NCBI GenBank assembly: GCA_047967505.1
Contig: CM106541.1
Length of the DNA: 64,000 bases
Direction: 5' to 3' (one strand)
Origin: Dipteris shenzhenensis
Lineage: Eukaryota; Polypodiophyta; Polypodiopsida; Gleicheniales
Below, in pieces: positions 44,320-55,332 of this stretch; the stretch's first letter is position 1; the number at the start of each line of letters is the position of its first letter. The notes under the pieces are model-generated. The model did not search any database. It worked only from the letters and a program-made list of their open reading frames with translations, and was not told where the DNA came from. The translations under genes and the position numbers were made by a program.

Positions 44320-47250
44320 AAAGCTCTCCTGTTCTTTGACACATACACTCTAATCTTCTTGGGTCTATTTATGACTTTTAATGTCCATGAATAGATGACC
44401 ACATCAATACACTCCCATACCTGTGGATCCAACCTATTCTCTACCCAATACTTGTTCTAGCAGTCAACATAGGCATTTGCATCACTGAGCCCCTTTCTCT
44501 TAATTGATGGTGCCCAATACTGAATTAAAAATTTCTTCAAGTCAAGAGATGCAGCATCCATCTCAGCACTTGATACGGAAACCCCAAGCCATATGAGTTT
44601 ATAGGCCTACAATAGTGATCATTCCATTCCTCTTAGCCTTGGAACTCATTAATGTAAGCATCTATATCATCCTCCTCATCAGGCGATTGTGTTGTTGGCC
44701 AAAACTCTCTGTACACTCCTAGCTCTGAGATGTTTTCCTATTTGAGCTCACTAATCATGGTTTTCCAATAGTCTATCACTGGCCTAATGTAGGACTCATA
44801 CGATGCATTCTTTCCACTTGCACATGTCTTCAAAAACTTAATGTAATCCTTTATCCCTAATATTACTTGTTGCAAGTGATCTCTCACAAATGCAGCCATT
44901 GGCAGAATATCTGGATAACCTATTGGCAACAATGGTCGACCCTCACTATATTTCTTCCAGATCTCAACTCCCCTTCAATCACCACAAAATTTACTCTGAA
45001 AATCATTCCCTCAATGCTAACTTGCTGGTTACAAACAATGTCCATTGGTTGGATCTTCCATCCTTATTTGGAATGGGACCTCTTCCATGTTGCTCAAACC
45101 CCATCTTGCTATACATGCCATGCAGAATAATGTTCACACTCGATCCTCCATCCAATAATCTACCTTGTATTTCTTGGCCATTGCAATGTACTTTTATGGT
45201 TGGGACCTTGTAGTCCATGTCATCCAGTTCAACCTGCATGACTGGTAGATCTTTTGCATCAGCTTAATACTCTTCCTCTTGTGGGGTTTCCTTCATCTGT
45301 TTCAAATTTTTATCATTTAGGAATTGCCTAATAATTTTTCTTGAAAGGCTAGAACTAGACTCAACAGTAGCAGCAACTGATCCAGTGTGATTTTTATTGA
45401 TTCCTATTTCAAAGCATTTTGTTGAAAGGCTATCCTTACATGACTTCCTGCATTCCAATTCTTGCTTTTGATCTGCGGATTTTATTTGGGGTTGAGTCGA
45501 TGGATTTTGCATTGAACTTTTTGTCTAATTGCCTGTCAAACTTGCCATAGCACGAGATTTCTCCTTTAGTTTCCAGATTGGGTTCTTTTTCTATTTAGCC
45601 TGTATTGTCTATATTTCCTTTAGTGCTGATGTGCGCACTGCTTCTTGGTCCTGCTAGCACAATAGCTTAGTCCTTCTTTCTTTGTCTTCCACTGGGTATT
45701 CCCTCCCCGGTCCCATATATCATGTCATTTCTAGCACATTAACCTTTTTTAAATTCTCTGACATGTCCTCAATGAGCATACATCCGGATCCATCGCATAA
45801 CTCATGTTGATCGCACTGAAAATTCTTTGCCACTAGCACATCTCTCCATGGACGTAGTGGGCTTTTTGGTAGCTCTTGAATTATTACCGTGTTGGCCTGT
45901 GGCAATGGTTGAGGTTGTTGTTTATTCTTCTCTTGGTTCTAGGGTGGGTATCTTGTGATTATCAACCCCCTTTCCAACCCATGCTTCACCCATAATGGGC
46001 AATTCCATCCTGGTCTGTGATCTTCCAATACCTGCTGATAGTATCCACACTCTTTGGATTCGGTCCCCAGTTTCTTTGCTAATTCCAATTTTCTTGTTGT
46101 GGTGGTTGTTGCATTTGTTATGTCACTTCTATAGCATTCACCCCAATGGAGATTGCATTTGCTCTTGTGGTCGAGATCCATGGTTGCTATTGGCCCTGAT
46201 TGTTAGTACATTGAGATTATACCAGCACATCTCTGTGGGGTGATTCTTCATACAAATTCCACACTAAAATTGTGTTCAGTTGTTTGTCATTCCCAGGCTC
46301 TGGATTTTTTGCTCCACTAATTTTGCTATTTCTTTTGATTTGGAGGTGTCTTTCACCTTAGACTTCTCTTTCTTATCTTTTACCTTCTCCCTTTTTTTTT
46401 TCTTTACAAACTTCTTCTTCTTCTTTTGTTTCTTTTTCTTTTCATCATCATCCAAATTGTTGTCAGAATCGTCATCACTTGTGGCAAATCCAGAATCTGA
46501 CTCATCTTCTGAGTCGTCTAAGCTACTATTAAAATCTTCTTCAAAATCGGTGCTTGCCTTCTTCTTTTTCTTTGTTATGCCAATTCGCCTTTCTACATGT
46601 TTGGCTACCTCTATGAGAGTGTTGAATCCACTATGACCCACCAGAATACCACTATCCCATTGATAGTGCTTCTGATTTTTGGCTGAAGACCCTTGATGAA
46701 ATATTCTACTATTATTTTTGGTGTTGGTCCTTCAGTTGGAGCGAGTCTTGCATTCAAATTGAGAAATTGCTGAGCATAATCATCCATTAATAGCTTTTTC
46801 TATTTTAGCTCCCTCAACTTTTTCCAAACATCACTTTGAGCCTTCTCCTTTTTTAATCCTTCCAAAAATGACATTTTGAGTTCATCGTATGTTGTAAAGT
46901 TTGCCACTCCATGCGGGGTGAGCCATCTCCTTGCTTTTCCTGCAAATGTTCCAGCAACCATTGGAGTTTTTTTGGGTTTCTAAACAAAGTGTTGAAGCCA
47001 CGTCCCTACCATCATGTCTCGAATTGGAGCCAAGCTGACTGTCCAGATCTTCCTTCTCTTTTCCTAGAAATTCCAAAAACTTACATTTCAAACTGGCCAC
47101 ATTGGGTGTGCCATTGGCAGTGCCAGTGGTTGTGGAAGTCTCAACAGACTCTTTGGTGCTCCTTCATTTGGTTCTTCACCTTCCTCTCTTGGGCTATTTG
47201 GTATTTTGTAATATCAATGTTTTTTTATTTCTAAATCTGGCTATGTGTTT
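44320..47250 (-). pseudogene. Minus-strand Ty3/Gypsy gag and protease remnant
   Basis: On the minus strand, a gag-like region at 47240-46650 reads LLEFLGKEK, WLLEHLQEK and similar pieces in shifting frames. A Lys/Asp-rich segment (46641-46276, KKKKK blocks and DDSDNNLDDDEKKKK) precedes a degraded linker. The protease (45239-45003) reads TIKVHCNGQEIQGRLLDGGS then SVNIILHGMYSKMG, with the Asp-Gly-Gly-Ser active-site loop intact. After frameshifts it continues NQQVSIEGMIFRVNFVVIEG. The segment beyond (44932-44320) is not recognised. No RT follows. Several stops and frameshifts make it a pseudogene. Confidence 0.72.
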
Positions 47251-48328
47251 GTTTCTTGTTCCTCATCACTTAGTACATCTCTTGGATTTAGTTCACTCTG
47301 GCTCTATGTCTGTATCTCTTTCTTTGTCTGGGTTTTGATCAAGTTCTTGATTATTATTCTTATGTGCTTCTATCTTCACTCGCTGCTCCTTGGAGGTCTT
47401 TCGAAGCAATGATACCCTCAATGTTTGTTTTGCTTTATCTGAACAAATTGATAGGAATGTGATGGTTAGACCCTCTCAAATCTAACTCATCTAAACCCAA
47501 TGCCATTGCAATCTCTGAAAAATACAACAATCTATAAAGAAGTGAGTTCAAACATTTTTGATAATCAACAAGACAGGTATGGCTTTGGAATTATTTTAAA
47601 AACCTAATAAATGAAAAAGAAATATGGGCATGGCACAACACATACAGGATAATTACTATCAGAGAAAAGAAATTACAAAGATTCCATATCACAAAGAAGA
47701 CGTTCGCAAGTTCGATTCCACAGAGAGTAAACACAATAGCAAAAACAGAATAAAAATTCACTAGTGGAAAAATTGACCCTGAAATCCTAATAAGGGGGGA
47801 GAACCAGGTCCAAAAGGCATCTAGGGAGGATGACCAAGTACAGAGACTAGTAGACCAATTTAATATTCATTCGAAGAACTTTCTTCATGTTTGTGACTGC
47901 TGGTCTTACTTCAACTTGATGAATCTCCATCAAATAGTGCTTGTAATTCCATATGTTAGTTGTCCATCTTGACAAATTTGTACAAGATATGCATCAAAAG
48001 ATTTATCACCATCTCCACTTGCTCGTTCCCTTGTGGTGACAAGTCATAAGCTTTTTGGTCTTTGGTGTCACCTTCTTAATTGTATTCGCATCTTTCCTCA
48101 TGTGTTCCATAAGAAATTAATTGAATTGCAGCATTAGTCTCAATCTCCACAAGTGTCAGCACTGATGCTCGTGAGATCGCAAAACATTCCCTTTTGCCAT
48201 TACGATAGCGAGGGGTTCACATTCACCCATTCCTTGGGGTTGGCTCCAATCACTGAACTTGATTGAGTTTTCAAACCCGCAAGATTGCCAGTGTTAACAG
48301 GTTTGGTACTCTTTATTTAGTTTAGGTT
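47251..48328. other. Unrecognised region upstream of the minus-strand gag
   Basis: Expected to hold the leader or LTR of the minus-strand Gypsy remnant, but no boundary or primer site could be identified. No gene is seen. Confidence 0.45.
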
Positions 48329-48412
48329 AAAGGGGTTGCAAGGTGAATAATTAGTGTTTCCACATGGATCTCTCATCTCAATCAGAAGCATTATGAGCTC
48401 AAACATAACAGG

Positions 48413-48463
<51 letters not shown>

Positions 48464-48551
48464 AACTAAAGGGGTTGCAAGGTGAATAATTAGTGTTTCC
48501 ACATGGATCTCTCATCTCAATCAGAAGCATTATGAGCTCAAACATAACAGG

Positions 48552-48598
<47 letters not shown>
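48329..48598. repeat. Tandem duplication of about 139 bp ending in (CT)n
   Basis: AAAGGGGTTGCAAGGTGAAT through AACATAACAGGAAT is repeated exactly or nearly so at 48329 and 48468. Each copy ends in a (CT)n tract (about 48415-48460 and 48554-48598). Confidence 0.93.
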
Positions 48599-48603
<5 letters not shown>

Positions 48604-49192
48604 TGTAACTTGAAAATTCAGGAAACAAATAATTAAAGACAATCCAATAAACAGATAAATACAATAAGATATATTTCACTAACCTTGTGAACATATTCAT
48701 CTTGATACATCTTTTGTCTAGTTTTTTTGATACTCTCTCCTTTCATACTATGCGGATTACCCATTTTTCACTTAAAACTAATCCCAATGGTTATGAACCT
48801 TTTTCCTATACCTTTTTGGATCATATATATTTTATCTGTGTCCAAATAGACTTTTTAACTATGTTGAGAGAGAGGGGCATGAAGGTGATGAGTATGCAAT
48901 TGCACCTGTGGGTAACCCGTATGAATCATAGTGAGATGCTAGCTTGATCACCTATGATCATTCATATGATTTCTGGTTATGGATTTATTAGGTATGTGAT
49001 TATTTGTGTTTTGTGCTATTTTGAACATGTCACACAAGAGTATTTCTTCTTTATGTAATATCTATTTGGGAGAGAGTCAAGTTTATGATGCCTATGATAT
49101 GTCTTGCATGGTAGTGCATGCATGTAGCATTATGTTTTCATTTACATGTTGGAATCATGACTTGCTAGCAATGCATATGTTTTGCGGTTTTT
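48599..49192. other. Spacer, nothing recognised
   Basis: AT-rich, with a chance frame at 48687-48947 that has no motif or homologue within the window. Confidence 0.45.
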
Positions 49193-49340
49193 GTTGTCTT
49201 TGTAGTGAACTTCTATGCTATGTTGAAGCAATGGAAAGGGAAATGGTGGAGGGAGATAAATGGTTTGTGTTGTCTTTGTAGTGAACTTCCATGCTATGCT
49301 GAAGTAATGGCAAGGGAAATGGCAGAGAGAGATAAATTTG
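49193..49340. repeat. Tandem duplication of about 76 bp
   Basis: GTTGTCTTTGTAGTGAACTT begins both copies (49193 and 49269). Both contain ATGCTATG and AAGGGAAATGG and end in GAGATAAAT. Confidence 0.88.
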
Positions 49341-51239
49341 ATAGAAGACCAAAGGAAAAGACACAAGTTTATTACATCTATGTTGATGATGAGTGATCAT
49401 CGAGTTAACACAGAGATTGATCAATGTTATGCTTGAAGTTCTACTTTGTATTTGAACCATTTTGCCAAGACGTTGGTGTATATGGGCTTGGTTTTAAAAA
49501 AATATTTAGTTGACCTTAAGGATTAATAACTTCATCCTTTCTATTGATGGATACACTTTTATCACCAATAAATAGAAAAAATATTTTGGTTCAAAAATGA
49601 TTTTCATTTGTCCAATAGGCATTGAATCTATAATGAAATTTACATCTCCAATCGATATTTGGTTCCATGCTTTGCAAAAAATGCTTACAGATGTTTGCGT
49701 TAAGAGAGGAGAAAATGTATTTGCTCACTTTTCAAGGCTTGCTTTTTTTCCTTGCTTACCTTTCACTACTTGCTATATCAACAGCCTCATGTGGGAGTGG
49801 AGACCTAGCAAAGTTTGAAGCCCAAACCCATTTTGCCGAGATAGGGACTCCTTGTATCTATACTAGCTCCAAAAGTCTTACATCGAGCTCCAAGTTGGGA
49901 GAAGACGTCTATACAATATCCCATCTATCAGCGGCAAATGGAGGAAGTTGAGTTCATTCCTCCCCCATAATCTATACATCAAGGTGTACTCATGCCATTG
50001 CAAGCTGTTATATCAATATACAACCAAGCAATTAAAGCCTTCAACCATGTTGTCAAAGAGCTCGCTCAATGCCAGCCAACATTTTCAAGATATAGTGCCT
50101 ATTGATCGTTGTCAATTTCCCAAGCCTACAATGCTCGAGCTCCCTTCTTCTTACTCCAAAATTTTGTGGGAGATCAAGAAGTTTATCAATAGCCATGTTA
50201 CAGAGGCAATGGAAATGCAAAATAATGTTCGAGACTTTATTAAGTATCCAGGCACTAAGTGGTAGGAGAGGGTGACCCAGGTTTGACATTATACTACAAA
50301 TTTTGCAACAACCATGGACATCACCAAGCCGTATGAAGACCCAGTGGACAAAGCATGGACTATGGATTGGCTTACCATGGCCTCCCGTTAACATCAGCTT
50401 GCTATATCCGTGGCCACCCCATGGGTGATGGAATTTTGAATCCAAGCACCCAACTTCTGCTCCTTGAGCTTCTACAACAGATGACTCCTTTTAAGTCAAC
50501 CAGCTTGTTGTACCCCCCCTCCGATTCAGGCACATTGTCCATCAATGATAGGGTGGCTTCAACCCACGAGCCTTAGCATTTGAGGAGCAATTAGTCCCTT
50601 CCAGTCTGTGAGGGCATAGCTAAGGATAGTTGAGTCAAAATGTTAGCCCTTGGGTTAGGCTAACATGGAGCCATGGGTTGAAGTGTAGACACCGATTTCT
50701 TACCTACTCGAAACCAGTGGAGTCCTAAGCAAAGCATCGCTTTATAGCAGAGGTGTAGGAGATTGCAATGGTTCCATCAATCAATAGTAGTGGCATGATG
50801 TACCGAGCAAAAATGTCATGCAATGAAATTTTTAAAATTTTGCACACCCCCCCTTTTATTAATTGAAATTTGAATCTCCTGCACCGTCCTTTTCTTAATT
50901 AAAATTTGAATCTCCCCACACTCCCTTGTTCTTTCCTCTTCCCTTCTTCTCTCCCCTAACATTGTTTCTTCTTTCTTTCCACTCATTTTGGTAAGCTTTC
51001 CTTTTGACTCTCCCATTCCCTCTCACTAATTACATCTCTCTCGTGTCTCCTCTCACCACATCTTCCTCTCTCCCCCTCTCTATCTCTTTGCCTCATGATG
51101 ACTCCTTCCCTACCATGTCCATTTTTTCTTCTCTAGCTTCCCCACCCACTCCCCCTCCTTTTGCTCTACGTTTCTTCCACTGCCAGCTCCTCATTCTTTC
51201 CCTTTTCCTTCCATCGATGATCTATGATAGCGCAATGTG
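49341..51239. other. Spacer, no supported gene
   Basis: Several chance frames (49597-49951, 49948-50265, 50053-50445 minus) lack motifs and overlap on both strands. TGTAGACACCGATTTCTTAC at about 50685 resembles a common Gypsy LTR start but has no partner. 50930-51200 is pyrimidine-rich. Confidence 0.45.
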
Positions 51240-51620
51240 GAATTGATCAATGCAAGGAAAGAGGGAGGGGGCACTAGAGGGGAGGGGCTAGAGGGGGATT
51301 GGGGTCTAATATCCCCCTTCCCTTACCCCTCGGTAGCCGCGGTCATCATGAGATAAGGGAGGCGGGCCCTTTGAGGGGTAAGGGAGGGGGATGTAGCCCC
51401 CTCTCCCTTACTCCTCAGTGGCCGTTGGTCACCAGGGGTAAGGGAAGATGTAAATTTTATAAAAAGATAATTTTAATTAATCCCTCTCCCTTAATAGGCA
51501 GTCAAGGTCATCATGAGGTAAGGGGGGGACCCTCTGAGGGGTAAAGGAGGGGGGTCATAACCTCAGCCCTTGGCGGCTGCCGTTCCGCAATCACCATGGG
51601 TAAGGGAATTTGATAAAATT
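51240..51620. repeat. GC-rich degenerate repeats with purine/pyrimidine arms
   Basis: About four units combine CTCCCTTACYCCTC-like, a GCCGCGGTCATCATGAG-like core and AAGGGAGG-like parts (51315-51360, 51400-51445, 51483-51525, 51560-51610). Core variants are GTAGCCGCGGTCATCATG, GTGGCCGTTGGTCACCAGG and GCAGTCAAGGTCATCATG. Arms of opposite strand bias could pair. The core resembles the islands in 1-560. Confidence 0.75.
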
Positions 51621-52003
51621 TAAAAATTTTTACTTTTAATTAGTTAATTTCATTTAATTATTTTAATTATATATGAATTAGTTAATTTAACATGATTTAT
51701 TTATATTTTTAAAAAGTGAAAATTAGTTTATAATTTTAAATTAAATTCAATTTCAAATTAAATTAATCGTGTGTATAGAATTAAAATTGATTAGTTTGTA
51801 TATATTAAAATATATCTTGGATTTAAAGTAAAATTTTAACTTAATAAAATATATAGCTTATAATATATACTAACTAACTATTTGAACTTTTATTTCTTAA
51901 AATTAATATTTATATTATCTTATGTATTATATAATATATTTAGATTTTTTTAGATTGATAATTTTGAATCAATTAGCTAGTATATAAATATAAATATATA
52001 AAT

Positions 52004-52036
<33 letters not shown>

Positions 52037-52046
52037 AAAAAAAAAT
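51621..52046. other. Very AT-rich spacer
   Basis: AT-rich with a short ACATACATAC/(AC)n tract at 52005-52036. No coding content. Confidence 0.6.
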
Positions 52047-52138
52047 ATCTTATATTGAAATTTCAATCAACCAATATCTTTATATATATAGACACATATA
52101 TATAAAGATATTGGTTGACTGAAATTTGAATATAAGAT
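52047..52138. repeat. Long hairpin, 43-bp arms, 6-base loop
   Basis: Left arm starts ATCTTATATTGAAATTTCAA and ends TCTTTATATATAT. The right arm is its reverse complement with two mismatches, and the loop is AGACAC. It could be a minimal fold-back transposon or a small-RNA precursor. No similar copy is seen elsewhere in the window. Confidence 0.92.
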
Positions 52139-52199
52139 CTTTAGTGCTCCCTTGTCCCTTGCAAGTAACCTATTAAAAGAACAAGGAAAAGAAGTTGTT

Positions 52200-52584
52200 T
52201 CTTGCTTTTTCTTTGATGGTTGGTGTAGGCTAGATTAGCATAGATTAGTCTATCCATAGAGGAGAGAAGTCCAAAGTAACCAATCAAAGCCATGCTAAAA
52301 AATTCCTAACTAGTTCCTATAGTCCTTTGTGCACATTTGGTTTCACACTCATAAAATAACCCTATGAGCAAAGTTTTAGTTGACAGATTGTTGACGGATC
52401 AATGAGCAGAGTTCCAATGGGCACATTGCAATTTTGAATCATGGGAAGATTGTACTTTAATTCATTTGGCATTTTCCATGCCATCATTGTAAAGCCCTTA
52501 TGGCTTTCTTTTTTCAATTTACGTACATATATTTTCAATTATTATGGAGTACTGTGAAGAGATTAGAGCATTTGTCCTTGGCAC
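52200..52584 (+). repeat. LTR-like block, family copy iii, cut by the Tat LTR
   Basis: TTAGCATAGATTAGTCTATC, AGAGGAGAGAAG, CCAATCAAAGCCATGC, AACTAGTTCCTA and GCCATCATTGTAAAGCCC align with 1076-1900 and with the array blocks. It carries no small transposon at the position used in the array. It ends where the Tat-like LTR begins. Confidence 0.75.
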
Positions 52585-54653
52585 TGTGATGCCAAAAATT
52601 GATATTTTTAATTTGGCATTGGTATTGTTTTTCTCTATGTTTGATAAGAGTTTGAGTATCAAGTGATAGCCTAGCGGCTCTCACTTATTTCTATTTTCTA
52701 TGATATTGTATGGGATGGAGAGGATGAGTGGAATGGCTCACTGTAAATACCATAGGTATGAATTATAAATACCTTGGTATGGGGTGAGAGTTATTTGTGT
52801 ATGGGATATTATGGAGTTTTTAGAAAATAGGAAGAGTGAGTCATATAAAGAGGTGGGCTCATGTCCACGTGTTCCAATAATATAAGAGAGGCCACATGCC
52901 AAGCATGTGGAAGGCATGTGGAGGAGTGTGAAGTCAAGAGGAATACTTCTAGAACTCCTATGTGGAATAAGGAGGATGTGGACATCTGGAAAAGAGAGGG
53001 TCCCTATGGGCTCCATGTGAGGAGACTCTTGACTTTCTCAATATTTTAAGAGTCTTGAGCATCTTTTGATGGGACACATGGCAAGAGTAGCCAAAAAGGA
53101 CATGGATGGTGACATACGTGCTTATGTGATTGATGGGGAAAGGAATCTACATGCAACAATTGTAAATGGGTGAAGGAGGGTAACAAAATCTCTATAAAAG
53201 GAGCCCTCCTCTCCCTTGTTCATCAATCTCTTCCACCATTAGGCCTCATGTTGTTGTAGCTCTAGTCTCCCCAAGCCTCTTCCATGAGCCTTCTCTGCCT
53301 CTTGTAGATATTCTCTTATGTAGACTCTTGAGTCCATCTCTCTCTAGTTTATTCTCTCTCTATGAGTAGAGTTTCCGCTCCCTCTTGTATGTATGAAACC
53401 TCTTCTTCTCCTCTTCTCCCTTGTGTTTTGTAGTGTTGAAATGGATTCTCACTCTATTTAGGTCACTTCAGGTTCTCTCTCTCTTGAGTGTCTCATCCCT
53501 TTTCTCTTTTAAAGCCTTGAAAGTTCTTTCTATTCGGTCGCTCACTATGCATACATGGTCCATTTGTTTCTTGAGCCACCATGTAAACTTCTTTCCCTCT
53601 TCTAGGTGTTCTAGGTGAAATCTATTAGGGGTGGATCGTTGATGAAGGTGGAGTCTTGAGGGAGCATCCTGCTCAGGCGAAATTAGCCTGGGTGGAGGGT
53701 AGTTTTCATGATAGTTTGACCCCCTGTTAGTATTTTGCTCATAACTTTCTGTTCGATAGTCCGATTGTAATTAAATTTATATCAGCGCGAAGTCCTCTTC
53801 AAGCGCATGTTTATATGTGATCAGATCTTGAATCAGATACTACTGCAAAAAGTCATGAGTCTCTGTGTCTAATAGTCTGTTTTCATGACAGTTTTTACCC
53901 CTGTCTAGTAAACTGTCCATAACTTTTTGGCCGCTTTTCTATTTCTTACGAAACATATATCAGCACGAAGCTCTCTTTAAGGCACATGTCTCTACATGCT
54001 TATATCTTGAATCAGATACTGCTGCAAAATGTTATGAGTCTCTGTGTTTGACAGTCTGTTTTTATGATAGTTTTTACCCCCTTCCAGTAAACTGTCCATA
54101 TCTCTTCAACCGTTTGTCTGTTTTCAATGAAACTTATATCAGCGCGAAGCCCATCTCAAGCATCTCTTTGTATGCTTGACTCTCTAATATCATGTCTCTA
54201 CTGAAAGTTATAGGCCTCTGTGTCTAATGATAGTTTGTAGAGTGTTTTGAGCTAAGTGTAAAGGTGTCTATGAAGGAGGTGCAATGTTTCCTCGGAATCT
54301 ATCCATCCGACCCAATCATTCCCTTCAAACTCCTCGATATATATCAGTTCATGTCATGTTGAGCCACAAGATCTTCTTTCAACAATGCATCATTCTTCTC
54401 TTTGGTGCAGACCGGCTCGCTGAGATTATGGCCTCTGCTGATCCTTTCCTTCTCCCTATGCTTGATTACAACATCACTTGGGATGTTATTATCTTCATTC
54501 TCATCTGAGGGAGGAAAGTATGGTGTGGTATCTTGGCATAAAAGCTTATTTCTAATGTCCCATTCTCAATGATAAATATCTTTGGCTGTCAATTTGAAAG
54601 TAGCAGGAAGTGAAGAGGTGCGTGAAGTTTATTACCCCTAACTTCATGTCACA
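52585..54653 (+). repeat. Tat-like LTR 2 (5' LTR), 2069 bp
   Basis: Starts TGTGATGCC, ends ATGTCACA, and pairs with 41233-43291. The internal direct repeats of about 175 bp are present at about 53700-54235. CTATAAAAGGAG at about 53192 is the promoter-like box also present in LTR 1. Confidence 0.93.
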
Positions 54654-54658
54654 TCTTT

Positions 54659-54677
54659 TGGTGGAGATGCCGGGTAT
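54659..54677 (+). promoter_or_regulatory. Primer binding site, tRNA-Ala-like
   Basis: TGGTGGAGATGCCGGGTAT starts five bases after the LTR end. From memory of plant tRNA-Ala, its 3' end is complementary to this stretch except at one base. Minus-strand synthesis of the element would be primed here. It identifies the preceding LTR as a 5' LTR. Confidence 0.7.
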
Positions 54678-55332
54678 GTTTGGTATTGGGTTCATCCCAC
54701 CTTACTAAACGGTCTTGGGTGTACTTGATTGCATGTTATGCCTAGAAGAGGCATGTGTTTTGATGAGATAAAGAAGATGCCTAGAAGAACTCCGTTAGAA
54801 GAGATTGCAACCCGTTTAAGAGAACTTGAAGATTGTGAAGGTGATGCTCAAGCTATTCGCACAGTCACCATGATCATATCCTTTATGTTTGCACTGTTGA
54901 ATATGTTGGTGAATCGACAATGCCGACAGCAGGCACAATGATAGATTGGGGATTGTTCCATGCACTGGTAGCTTGGTGTGAAGAAGAGTTGAGTCTTTGG
55001 GTAGTTTTTTACTATAACAATGGAATGGTGATTCTGAATGCTTTCAACTTCTTTTGCTATGCAAATGATGAAGATTACAATATCTTGAAGCTTTTATGTG
55101 CACTTCCTATTGTGAGAAGGCTGATTCTAGAATGCATATATACACAATGTTTTCATGGTGCTGGTTGGTCACTTATTTTTGAAGATTTTGTTGAGGATCA
55201 CATTATGGAGGGTTTTCAACAAGTGGTTATGCATAATAAGTTGGTCTTGGTATACTAAGGCTCTGTGGGATCTTGTTTGGATCTTGTTTGGGATATTATT
55301 TGGATCTTGGTGTTTCCTTTTTGTGTTTCATC
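54678..55332 (+). other. Tat-like element leader
   Basis: Untranslated leader between primer site and gag. Open frames at 54729-54941 and 54920-55258 have no recognised domain; one could be a small upstream ORF. Confidence 0.5.

Noticed and set aside
49948-50445. Possible gene at 49948-50265 or its antisense 50053-50445
   Set aside because: Overlapping open frames on both strands with no motif, splice context or homologue in the window.
54729-55258. A separate gene in the leader of the Tat-like element
   Set aside because: The open frames fall between primer site and gag, where plant Gypsy leaders commonly carry chance ORFs. No domain is seen.
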